Notes under the pieces: model-generated
The model's input: only the letters and a program-made list of their open reading frames with translations
Database searches by the model: none
What the model was told of the DNA's origin: nothing
Source of the DNA: Erodium maritimum
Lineage: Eukaryota > Streptophyta > Magnoliopsida > Geraniales > Geraniaceae
Reading direction: 5' to 3'
Length of the DNA stretch: 64,000 bases
Assembly: GCA_963921825.1 (NCBI GenBank)
Contig: OY997593.1
Span: 53,800,039 to 53,864,038, forward strand
In this document: positions 46,915-57,331 of the stretch, piece by piece
Numbering within the stretch: the stretch's first letter is position 1
Layout of the letters: the number at the start of each line of letters is the position of its first letter
Position numbers and translations under genes: made by a program

Positions 46915-47118
46915 TCACCTCGACGGCCGCCCAAACTTGGTGCAAACGGCCCACGCCATAACTCTGGCTTCGTTCCTCATCTCGTATACTCCGTCCCGTT
47001 GCAGTCTGGGACCTGTTGGTGTTGCTCTTTCTAACCCCCTAGTGGGTGACCCGGGCACTTGTGCCCCCAACGGCTTACCTCTCTTACCTAGAGGTACCAC
47101 GACGCGTTTACCCTCCAC
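46915..47118 (-). pseudogene. Gag-start relic in the non-autonomous element
   Basis: The minus-strand frame begins with VVVPLGKRGKPLG and continues GLERATP, comparable with the chromovirus gag start VPRGTRSRPAMG and GLAGAAS. It also lies just after the shared leader. After about 67 codons it ends at a stop with no gag core following. It is probably the residue of an ancestral gag kept because it overlaps a packaging signal (inference). Confidence 0.45.
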
Positions 47119-47976
47119 ACGGTAACGCCCACGCTCAGTTTCTTACTCTTAGAAATGACACGCTAAAAAAATAACTAATGCCGCACACAGTCCACCACAC
47201 TAGTACTTATAGTAATAGTAAACTTAATATAGTATAGTCACACAGATGCACACAACAAAGAAGTTAGAACACTAGTGCTTCACACAGTCATACATATACA
47301 CACGGATCAAGATACACACATCAGGATTACACACGATTACGCACTTAAGCCATATAGGCTACAGTTACCCCACAGACAAACCACCGAGCACACTCATATT
47401 TCAGTTTCAATTTCTTAGCAGTCCTCTTTATAACATAACATTCATGTTGACACCGCGTCATTACAACCCGGTTCAGGCATCCCCGAACTACATTGTAACC
47501 ACTTGGCATCCCCCCATTCACATACAGCTATAGTGGCCCCTATAGAGAAGTCGTGATGGTATATACACTTCAACTTCTGCAGAAAATCGGGCACGACCCG
47601 TTCGTAAATTAAGTCAACCATCCGCTTATGCGGGACAACCAGTTACCGTTTGCACACAACATTCAATCACAATTATAACACACAACAATTTAATCCAACT
47701 TTTACACCTCGGGTCTCGGTAATTTCGCTTCTACCGCCCGGTCAAGTCCGATCTTGGACAACAGTTAAGTCAACACGAAAACAACCTCACAGGTTCAACA
47801 AATGTCTACGGCACTCAGGCCGGACACTACACCAACCCGAGACTCGTCTCGTCTCGTTTCTACACATAGGACAACTCCGACTTGCGTAACCGACACACAG
47901 CACCCTAACGACCCACTCTACCCACCTAGGTGATGTACGGTCTGAGGTTTTGAAAACTCATTTCGAAATGAAACCA

Positions 47977-47989
47977 GGCTCTGATACCA
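47977..47989 (-). promoter_or_regulatory. Primer binding site of the non-autonomous element
   Basis: The minus strand reads TGGTATCAGAGCC, the complement of initiator tRNA-Met, a few bases inside the 5' LTR end at 47996. Confidence 0.9.
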
Positions 47990-47995
47990 CCAAAT

Positions 47996-50900
47996 TGTCA
48001 CGCCCCAAATCCGATTTTGACCGAATTCGAGACGTGAACTAAAACAATAATAATTTTCATCGAAAATAAAGCCAACGAGTCTCAATTCATAGTTTTAAAA
48101 CTTTAAACAATGTCGCGAGTCACAGCTCGATAAAAACAACGGTAAAAAAAATACTTAAACGACTAAAGGTACGTCTCTAGACACTAGCCCGAATACCCGT
48201 CAACTCCCTAGCCTCGAGAATCCTGCTAGTACAAGTCCTGCTATACACCTGAAACACAACAAGGTAAGGGGGTGAGCTTACGCTCAGTAGGAAAAGTAGT
48301 TAAGGCTCTAAACCACCGTTCATCACCATGGGTAACCGTCCAATTAGGGCATACTAGTAACGCACAACTATTAAAAACAAATAAACGATTACTCCACGAC
48401 AACACTTAACCTTCCATCAGGCACAAACTGTAACACAAACTCACAACGAGTCGAGCTCATACCACTTTCCACAACTAGCTCTTGTCACCCATCACCTAAC
48501 AATTCTCAATGAACAACACCTACGGTTATCTCACAATCGACCACACGTGCGAACTCGCACTGCAACACAGGAATCAGGTACAACCAGCTCGAGTCACCAA
48601 GCACTCTCACAAGACCAAGGTCACCCTTAACCCAAGGCAAAAAGCTAGACAGCCCGCACGGCTCACACAACAGACAATGCACAAAGCCCAACAACACACT
48701 TCCCCGTTAATACCCATATCTACAGCCTTAAACGTACTTACACAAATGCACACATCCAACCAATGAGAATAAAGCACACAACAACCAATGAAAATAAAGC
48801 ACACAACAACCAATAAGAAGAAAGCACACAGCAAGACACACACAGATGTCGTAGGACGGCACACAACCAATCAGCCAGAATAAGCCATACCACTGGATGC
48901 ACACAACCACTTATATCGTACTGGACCACACAGCATCAGTCCCGATATCTTCCTCCTCACACAGACGAAGGGTAACATGCTTGACCGGGAATCCCTCAGT
49001 CCGATGTCTTCCACTCACACAGACGTGGGCCCTGCTCAACATATGTACCGAACTGGTCATATCTTCCTCCTCACTGAGACGAAGGGTAACATCCATCACG
49101 CCATCCTTGGCCTCGATACACTCCATCGGAATTATCCCACGGTGTAGGTATTACTCCGGTTACGTCTTTTCTTGATACACACAAAAAGGATAAAACACAC
49201 AGCACAAGGACAAGTCGGTCTCGGTATACCAACCGGATCATCTCAATATAGAACACAGCCGGTCTATCACTCACCCGGTCATATCACAACCAAGAGTTCA
49301 CATTATCAAACACGGTACACTTGCCCACACAATCACAACATGCAACACCGAGTATAATCTTATTTAGACTCTAACACTCATAACTGTCACGCACTTACCA
49401 TCACTTACCGACACCACACTCATTGTGGTAACCCCACCGGCTTAACCGGTATCAAATCCGCAACCATCCCACAGTTCAACATATCGAATAAACAGGCATT
49501 TACCACACAGGTCATCAACAAGCATCCCTAGTTCAATTTACTCGTTTTCATGTTCGTTATTTATTATCCGTTCAACCACATAAAGCATCAACAGATACAC
49601 ACAGGAAACAACCTTAAGGGCATTACATGGCTCGATTCTACCAGCACGGCAAATCCCTAGAAGAAAATCGTAATTGTTCACAGTTTATACGTCTACGCTA
49701 GTTGTTCGCATCCTACATGCCAAACTATGATCTTTCTAGTTTTATTATTTCCTAGCATGCATACTAGTAACTTTCCGTAATTAAAGCGGTATCCGCTACT
49801 TTCCCTACCTCAAGACAATACCACAGCAGCGTCTCCTAGCTGTTGACGACCGGGCCAACACCGTCTTCTAGGACGAAGTCCGTGTCTGGGTTTAACTCCG
49901 GTCTTCTCGGGCGAAGCCCAAGCCTAGGTTTAACAAGTAAAAAGTCCACTCAGTTCCGGTATGTCCAAAGTCCCTGGAAGGTCCAAAACGTCTTTTAAAA
50001 AAACAATTTTTAAGTCAAATAATTTAATTAAATATTTTATAAAATCTGCGACCCGGATCCGGCCCGAATCCAATCCCAACCCGGATCCAGACCCGGTCCG
50101 AACCCGGATCAGAACATGACCCGGACCCGGCGTAGGGTCCGGCTCGAGATCCAGCCGAACCAGGCCTGACCCTAAGTCCCAACTCCGGAAGTCCGGCCCA
50201 ACTCGTTGGCTCAGCCCTACTCGCTGGCCCGATCGTCTGGTTCTGTTCGAGTCGGCGACGGAGATCCCCGACGATGGCGGCACGGTGGCGGGGAGCTCTG
50301 AGAGTCGTCCGATGACACTCGTGAGAGGCTTTCGTGGCTGGGGGAGGACGCCAGAGTCTCCGGCAAGACGTGGTCGTAGTTTTGAGTGACCCAACGTCAC
50401 CGTCCCAGATCCGGCGAGGTCGGGTCTCACCGGCGACTAACCCAGCTGAACCAAACTCGATTTTGCGTCGCTGAGATAGGGGTTTTCGGAGGGCAACAAC
50501 GGGAAGGTGGAAAAGGACGAGAAACAGCACGTATGGTGCTGTTCCCTTCGTCACCGGAGCAGCGCAGCTCGGGATCGGAGATGACACACTAGAAAATGGG
50601 AAGTGGCGGCGTTGGCGTCTGTCCCGCGGTGGTTAAGGGTCGATTTGCAGAAGGAGGAGATGAACGCTGGTGGTGGTGAGGTCGGGCGTGCGAGAGAGAC
50701 GAGGAAGAGACGAGATCGAGATTGAGAGGAGAAGGATTGAGGTCAGCGGCGGTGAAGTCTTGGAAAGCGTGCTCAGATTGAAGAGAAGGGGAACAATGGC
50801 AAAGTAGGGTTTTCAAGCGTAAAGGGCTTGGGCCCAGGGCTGTCTTGGGCTCAAACCTGATCCGGCCCAACAGGTTCCAAACTCTTTTTTTTTCTTTATG

Positions 50901-51017
50901 AGTTCATTTTTCTCTAAGTTGCACTCGTTCCAATGATCTCGACCCGTCTTTCAACCCCGACGCTTTAAACGAACCACAAAAGGATAAATTAAAACTTTTA
51001 CCAAGGCGGTCTTCACA
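47996..51017 (-). repeat. 5' LTR of the non-autonomous element (3,022 bp)
   Basis: Near-identical in layout to 42071-45047. It carries three copies of the 24-bp unit CAACCAATGAGAATAAAGCA-like near 48758-48830, a donor-like GAG/GTAGGG at 49808 (minus), the dyad near 48270-48290 and an acceptor-like TGTTTCAG near 48250. A segment 49203-49258 is absent from the other LTR. Its 5' edge abuts target site CGTTG (51018). Confidence 0.9.
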
Positions 51018-52390
51018 CGTTGGACCCGAGCACGGCGGAGGAGGCTACTAGGCGGCTCTCGTTGACTAAGCGTTTGGATAGCATTTGAGGTAGGGAAGAG
51101 TAGTAATTACCACTTTTAATTAAAGAACGTTAATAGTATGCATATAGGATGTTAATAACTAAAAAAGTCTTAGCTTGCATGTCGGGCCTTAGGATTGTGT
51201 GTTGGTTGTGTTTGGTTGTGGTTATTAGTCCTTAATTGTTGATGTATAGTATTTTCTTTGGTTACTTTAAGAATCATAGCATGCTATATGAGTTGTGATG
51301 AATGTGATACGAATGGTTGTTTGTTGATATGATTGGTTGAATGAATGTGATGAATGTGATATGAACCGTTGACTTGTGATATGATCGGGTGAATGATAGA
51401 CCGATGTGGTGGGTTTGGTAAATGTATCGGTAAGTTTTGATGTTATGATAAGTTCGGTGTAACATGTTTGGTATGGTATTGTATTGTTTTCTTACCCCGA
51501 TGTGTGTTTCCGGGAAGACATCTAGGCCGATGTGCGTTTCTGGTATGGCGTATTGTTTGCTTACCCCGAGGTGCGTTTCCGGGAAGACATCTAGGCCGAT
51601 AGTGCGTTTCCGGTATGATGTATTGTTTGTTACCACGATATGCATTTCCGGGAAGACATCTAGACCGATGAGTGTTCTGGTATGATGTATATTGTTTCAC
51701 CCCGATGTTGTGTGTCCGGGAAGACATCTAGACCGAGGGTGTATTCTGGTCTGATGTATTTGTTTCACCCCGGTGCTGGATTCTGGGAAGATATCTAGGC
51801 CGAGGTGGTGTTCCGGTACGATATGTTGAGTTGCGTGTGTGGATCGGAGTATCCCGGTGTACTTGTCTTATGTTCGTGTCATGTTGGATTTGAGTGATGT
51901 TCACAGTGGACGTCGTAGTATAATATTATGTTGTTCATATGTTTTCTTAGCTTGGTTCTATGGTCGATAATGTTGGGTTCCTGTTGGTTTTCTATTCGGG
52001 TTGTCAGTTATGAGTTTATATTCTTGACTTAGTAATTATGGTGACGGAGCGGAAGTTCATTCCCATTACTACTTTTTCCTACTGAGCGAAAGCTCACCCC
52101 CTCTGTTTTTACTGTTTTACAGGTTTCGATGGTGAGTTGGTGTAGAGGACGTCTCAGAGCTCGGGAGCTCATCGAGAGTCCGGGGGTTTATATTTTAGTA
52201 GCGACGTGCTTTCTGTTTATGAACTAAACCGTGTCTTTATTTGTCTAAATTGGAGCGTTTGACTCGTGGTATTGGATTTTGATCATGAACTACTCGGAAT
52301 TTTATGTTATCAAATTTACTCTTATTATTGTTTTTATTTTATTTTAGTTCACGTCTCGATTCCGGTCAAAACCGGATTTGGGGCGTGACA

Positions 52391-52613
52391 ATTGACCCTT
52401 CTCCATTTATAGAGTTATAGGAATGGAGCTCATGATGTTGGAGACGGTAAATGTCGGATACAAACATGGATCAACCATGAGTGGTAGGGGAAATGGTGAT
52501 GTGTGCAGAAGAAAATGGGATAGAAGTGGAGGAAAATGGGTAGGGGATGCGCGGAAGCAGAAAATGGAATAGAGAAAAATATGTTTAGTTCAGATAGTGC
52601 TCTAATACCATTT
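52391..52613 (-). other. Copia leader and first gag codons
   Basis: The minus-strand ATG at 52406 starts the gag frame, which resumes in the same frame at 40642 once the inserted LTR and one ATTGA copy are removed. Just inside the LTR the minus strand reads TGGTATTAGAGCA (about 52598-52610), a slightly altered initiator-tRNA-Met primer site. Confidence 0.8.
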
Positions 52614-52752
52614 TGGAGTTTAAACCTTACATATATTATCATTGATCAATTGTATTTGTATACGCTTTACAAATAATGAAATCTATTCAAAACTTATACA
52701 ATATATCTTCTAAGAGTCTGATTAAATTCAAACTCTAACAATATCACTAACA
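52614..52752 (-). repeat. 5' LTR of the copia element (139 bp)
   Basis: Starts TG (52614) and ends CA (52752) on +. It pairs with 36291-36427 with scattered substitutions and a few single-base indels. Confidence 0.87.
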
Positions 52753-53083
52753 AGAACCATTATCTTTTTTTTTTGTGATCAATGTAAGAACCGCCTCCGG
52801 TCGATCCCGGTCGAACCGGTGATTTTTAATGAAGTTTGACTTTCGGTCGGAAAAGTCAACTGATGACTCCGGGAGTCATTCGACACCCTTCCGGGACCCA
52901 AAAAGCTTAGCCGTCGTTACGCTTAGCTTAGTTGGGTCATTTCCATTCGAAAAAGGGTCTTCGCGGAAAAAGTCAATCTCGGTCAAACGAGGTCAAAACG
53001 AGACTTTTTCGGGTGATTTCAATTTGGTTTGAGATTATTTTAATTGGTTATGGACATCACTTGGACACTTAGCATTATTTAAT

Positions 53084-54812
53084 GGGAAATTTTCATTTTA
53101 CCACCCTGGCAAATATTTAGTTTCAGTTTGATACCCTGGCATAAATTTTTATCAATTTCATACCCTAACCAAACTTTTAATTTCACTTTCATACCCAGAC
53201 GGGTAAAATGTTCAAAATACCCCTAACTATTACTCAAATTTTCATCTCATGCCATTGGCTCAGAATTTGAAAATAAGTGAAATGACAATAATACCCTTCA
53301 TTGTTAGGGTGTTAAACTGAAAATTTCACTAATTTTAAAATAAAATCAGTTTTTTTTTATATAAATTCAATTTTTATTTTCAATAAATCAGATTTTGATT
53401 TTAAAAATTCAATTTAATTTTTAAAAATATATAAATTCATATTTTAATATAAAAAATCATATTTAAATATAAAAATATATAAATTCAGATTTTAATATAA
53501 ACAAATATAAAAAAACCCATATTTTAATATAAATATATATATAAATTCAGATTTTAATATAAAAAATATTTAAAAATATATATTTTAATATAAAAAATAA
53601 AAAATTCAGATTTTAATATTCATATTTTTAATTTCTTCATTTCTTATTTTTATAATTTACAAAACATAAAATAGATCTGCGATGAGAGACTTCTCAAAAA
53701 AAAATCTGCCATGAGAGCTCGTGGCAGAGGCGGGGAGCAGAAGTGGGAGGAGGAGCTCCGTCGCCGCCCACCGCCGCAACTCCGGCGCCGTACACCGCCG
53801 CAACTCCGTCGCCGCACACCACCGCAACTCCGTCGCCGCACACCGCCGCAACTCCAGATCTGCTGCCTCCCCCGCCCGCCAGATCTGTTGCCGCCCGCCA
53901 GATCCGCTGCCGCTCTTGTCGGAGTCGACGCGCACAACCGAGGTCGAGGGAGGCGTAGGGAGAGGAGGTGTGGAGACGAGGGTCGAGGTCGAGGGATTCA
54001 AAAATTCTGGGCTTTTTGTTCCATTGCAGCACGACACACACCAGTAACTCCTTTGATAGCGTTGGGTACTCGAGATTGAAAAAGGGAATTTGGCCCTTGA
54101 AGAACATGGAGCTAGAACATGAAGCAATACATGAAGCCAGATTTGGTTTTCAGATCTGAGAACTTTGTTTTGTTGTCATTTTTCATTGATTTTTAATATT
54201 GATGTTATATTGATAGAAACTTCCCAGATCCAAAAATATCATTTTGGTTTGTTCATATTCATGAATATAGAAAGAGGAAAATGAAAAAAAATCAATGTGT
54301 GTTTGATTGTTTGAATAAATAAGTAGATCTGTAGACGTTTTGATTGTTCAGGGATGGAATGGTTTGAGTTAGAAAAAACTGTTTTTTAATATAAATAAAA
54401 TTAATTTTTTTTTAAAAAAATGATTTTTGATATATAAAACTGTTTTTAATAAAAAAAAATTATTTTTATAAAAAAAACTGATTTTTATGTATTTTTAAAA
54501 TTAAAATCTGATTTTTTGAAAATAAAAATTGAATTTATAAAAAAAACTGATTTTATTTTAAAATTAGTGAAATTTTCAGTTTAACACCCTAGCAATGAAG
54601 GGTATTATTGTCATTTCACTTATTTTCGAATTCTGAGCCAATGGCATGAGATGAAAATTTGAGTAATAGTTAGGGGTATTTTGGACATTTTACCCGTCTG
54701 GGTATGAAAGTGAAATTAAAAGTTTGGTTAGGGAATGAAACTGATAAAAATTTATGACAGGGTATCAAACTGAAACTAAATGTTAGCCAGGGTGGTAAAA
54801 TGAAATTTTCCC
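53084..54812. mobile_element. Non-autonomous Mutator-like element (MULE)
   Basis: Terminal inverted repeats of about 270 bp (53084-53355 and 54545-54812), very similar by eye and opening GGGAAA-TTTTC, are flanked by the perfect 9-bp duplication TTATTTAAT at 53075-53083 and 54813-54821. Long TIRs with 9-bp duplications define Mutator-like elements. There is no transposase; the interior is AT-rich except for a GC-rich island at 53700-54080. Confidence 0.9.
53743..53860. repeat. 24-bp minisatellite inside the MULE
   Basis: About 3.6 copies of a 24-bp unit around CACCGCCGCAACTCCGTCGC start near 53783. Because the period is a multiple of three, every frame stays open, giving Arg/Pro/Thr/Gln-rich reading (RRTPPQL) on + (ORF 53711-54079) and other open frames on -. 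There is no evidence of a true protein. The island could be a captured host exon. Confidence 0.65.
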
Positions 54813-57278
54813 TTATTTAATTAAAAAAGAGAAAAGAGGTGAGAAAAGACCCATGTGACCTTGCTTTTTCCCAAAAAGGTGAAACAAGACAAAATGGGCT
54901 TTATGGTTTTTCCACTTTAGGTTAAAGAGCACATGGGACACAAAATTCAGGTCATTTCTCACCTTGCGGCCGAACACCCATAGAGAGAGAAAATGTTTGA
55001 ACTCCATTGTTGCTCAAGGAAGAAGAAGAAGAAGAAGAAAGGTCATCCAAGCTCCATTTTTCTATCGAAATTCCATTTTTCTTCCATATTCCTTCTCATC
55101 TCTTCATTCCCTACGTGAGAACTCTTTTATTTTCGTTTTTGAGCAACTAAAATCCGTGGGTCTTGGAAGAATCAACTTGTTTTGGAGTGGGTGTGGTTTG
55201 AAACAAGAAAACAAGGTTGGATTTGTAAGGAGATATAAAGAAAACGTTGGATTTGAAGATTGGAGTTGAAACCCTAACTTGGAGAATTAGGGAAAATGTA
55301 AAATTGGGACTATTATTAAGGGGCTTTTGATGAAACTTGTTGGATTAAGGACCTAAAGCACATTTGGAACGAATTTGGAGAAAAGGGAAATTTTCTGGCG
55401 ACCGGAGGCTCGTCGGAGCACTGGCCGGCCGCCGGAGTTTGGGAACATGGGTTGGGCACCTCAGGAACTGTGCATGGGACTCGTGCCTCGGGAACCGTGC
55501 ACTCGGGGCTCGGGTATTCGAATCCCGGTTGTTCGTAAATTTTGTGCTTAAAACCGTTTAAATTGAAGAAGGGCGAATTGTTGGTTTAATTTCATTTTTC
55601 GTCACTTTAAATCAATGTTGGACTCGTTATTAATTCATCGTGTTCCATGTTAATTTAGAGTCCGGCTTCGTCCACGGAAGAGGTGATTAGCCAAGGTCGT
55701 CACCGCAAGTTTGGATAGCTTTCGAGGTAGGGAAGAGTAGTAAATTTTCGCTTTTAATTATTGAATGTTAATAGTATGCCTATATGATGATAATAATCGG
55801 ACGAGTCTTAGTTTGCATGTAGGATGTGATTCAATAGATTAATCGCTTTCAATTATGGGAAATTGTCGTGCTGGTAGAATGGCCATGTCGAGCCTTAGGA
55901 TTGATTGTGTTTGTGTTGGATTGTGACCTTTAGTCTTCAAATGTCGATGCATGTTCCATGTTTGATTAACATAAGAGTCTTGGTGACATGATACGAATGA
56001 TTACTTGGTGACATGATTGGTTGAGTGATTGTGTGGAATGATTATATGATTGTGCCTTGTGATATGATCGGGTGAGTGATAGACCGATGGGACGTGATTG
56101 GTAAGTCATGTCGGTAAGCTTGGTTTGACAATGTGCGTTATTGCATTGTGTTTGGTATGCTATTGTGTGGCTTTGCTGTGTACCCCGAGGTGTGTTTCCG
56201 GGAAGATACCTAGGCCGATGCGCGGTTCCGGTATGGTATATGATTGTGTACCCCGAGAGAGTAACTACGGGAAGACATCTAGGCCGATGTGCGTTTCCGG
56301 TATGATACACGTTGTTTACCCCGATGTGCGTTTCCGAGAAGACGTCTAGGCCGATGTGCATTTCCGGTATGACGTCTGGTTGTTTACCCCGAGGGAGTAG
56401 TTCCGGGAAGATATCTAGGCCGATGTGCGTTTCCGGCATGATATACTACTTGGTTCACCCCGATAATATGTGTCCCTTCGGGGGCATTTTCGGGAGGATA
56501 TCTTGCTTCACCCCGATGATATGTGTTCCTTTGGAGACATTTCCGGGAGCCCCGATGATATGTGTTCCTTTGGGGACATTTCCGGGAGCCCCGATGATAT
56601 GTGTCCCTTCGGGACCGAGGGTCATTTCGGTATGATGTGTTGGTTTGTGTGTGGATCAGAGTCTTGTGGTTTTGATTATCTATATTTCGGTACTTGTGTG
56701 TTTCTTTAGTTGATTCTATTGGTGAATAAGCTGTCTCCCCGTTGATCTTCTTGAGTACTACTTTATTAAGTGTTGCATTTCTGGTTGATCTCTAATTATG
56801 GTGTCTTTTGGATAATCGTACTAATCGGGTTTTTTGATGTCAAGCGGGGGTTCTTTTTACTTTACTACTTTTACCTACTGAGCGTAAGCTCACCCCCTTT
56901 GTGTTTACTGTTTCTTTTACAGGTTTCGTTGTTGAGTAGACCTAGAGGTTGTCTCAGGGCTCGGGAGCTTTGAGGATTCGGGTGGTTTATGTAGTAGAGA
57001 GACGTACTTTTTTATATAACAAACTATGTTTTCCGTCACTTGGTTGGAATTGATCGTTGAACTCACGTTATTTTGGAACTAAAATTGAAGTTTACTTTCA
57101 TTTAAATGTACTTTTATTATTGTTTTATTATTATTTCTAGTTCACGTCTCGAGTCCGGTCAAAACCGGATTTGGGGCGTGACAATCAAACTCTTACTCAT
57201 ATAGAGTACACGTCTATTGAGTTTCTCATTGAGATAACACACAATTAAGGAACCTTGATGAAGGCACAATCGGTTGGG

Positions 57279-57282
<4 letters not shown>

Positions 57283-57328
<46 letters not shown>
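57283..57328. repeat. (TA)n microsatellite
   Basis: About 23 TA units. A second, shorter tract lies near 57437-57450. Confidence 0.95.

Positions 57329-57331
<3 letters not shown>

Larger units (their letters stand above)
45048..47995 (-). other. Internal region of the non-autonomous element
   Basis: Next to the 3' LTR is the polypurine tract (AAGGGGGGTA on minus, 45051-45060). At the other end is the primer site, then a leader homologous to the chromovirus leader. The middle shows no polymerase motif on either strand. Plus-strand ORFs here (for example 46616-47125) are antisense to the element and look like composition effects. Confidence 0.75.
42071..51017 (-). mobile_element. Complete non-autonomous LTR element on minus strand (LARD-like)
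   Basis: An 8,947-bp unit starting TG and ending CA, flanked by CGTTG at 42066-42070 and 51018-51022. It has two ~3-kb LTRs, a primer site, a purine tract, and a 2,948-bp interior without protease, reverse transcriptase or integrase. Terminal LTR sequence (GTCACGCCCCAAATCC on +, reverse of GGATTTGGGGCGTGAC), the leader and a gag-start relic show it derives from the same superfamily group as the chromovirus at 4846. It would need proteins from an autonomous relative. Long LTRs plus a coding-free interior fit the LARD class. Confidence 0.9.
40648..52390 (+). mobile_element. Solo LTR of the Tekay-like family, interrupted
   Basis: The left piece 40648-42070 begins TGTAAGAACCGCC; the right piece 51023-52390 ends GGGGCGTGACA; ATTGA flanks the whole at 40643-40647 and 52391-52395. 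Removing the nested element and its duplication leaves an LTR of about 2.79 kb. It sits in the copia gag. Landmarks: GC-rich hairpin block 41530-41700 including a perfect 10-bp stem at 41659-41668 / 41673-41682, donor-like GAG/GTAGGG at 51090, tandem array 51485-51800, dyad near 52083-52096 (one mismatch in the loop), and acceptor-like TTTTACAG ending at 52122. Confidence 0.93.
36291..52752 (-). mobile_element. Ty1/copia element on minus strand, split by a nested LTR
   Basis: Short LTRs lie at 36291-36427 and 52614-52752, with an initiator-tRNA-Met-type primer site beside the right one and a purine tract beside the left one. Between them, on the minus strand, are gag, protease, integrase, reverse transcriptase and RNase H in copia order. 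Removing the inserted 40648-52390 and one copy of its ATTGA duplication leaves about 4.7 kb, the normal size for a plant copia element. The coding parts contain several stops and frame changes, so it is dead. Flanking 5-bp duplications of the element itself do not match by eye (left ends ACTTT; right begins AGAAC), and the left LTR starts CG instead of TG on +, so its outer ends are old or rearranged. Confidence 0.9.
52783..57183 (+). mobile_element. Solo LTR of the Tekay-like family carrying a MULE
   Basis: Starts TGTAAGAACCGCC, ends GGGGCGTGACA, and is flanked by ATCAA at 52778-52782 and 57184-57188. Without the MULE and its 9-bp duplication the LTR is about 2.66 kb. It is closest to the 40648 LTR (shared GGTTTCGTTG end and GGAAGACATCTAGGCCGATG array). 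Landmarks: GC-rich CCGG block 55385-55520, donor-like GAG/GTAGGG at 55737, tandem array 56170-56640, dyad TGAGCGTAAGCTCA near 56879-56892, and acceptor-like TTTTACAG ending at 56922. Confidence 0.93.

Noticed and set aside
45210..47125. Plus-strand ORFs inside the minus-strand non-autonomous element
   Set aside because: They are antisense to the element, show no domain and have a Thr/Ser/Pro composition expected from reading the opposite strand.
51485..51800. CRISPR-like regular array
   Set aside because: Units are imperfect tandem repeats without unique spacers, inside a plant LTR.
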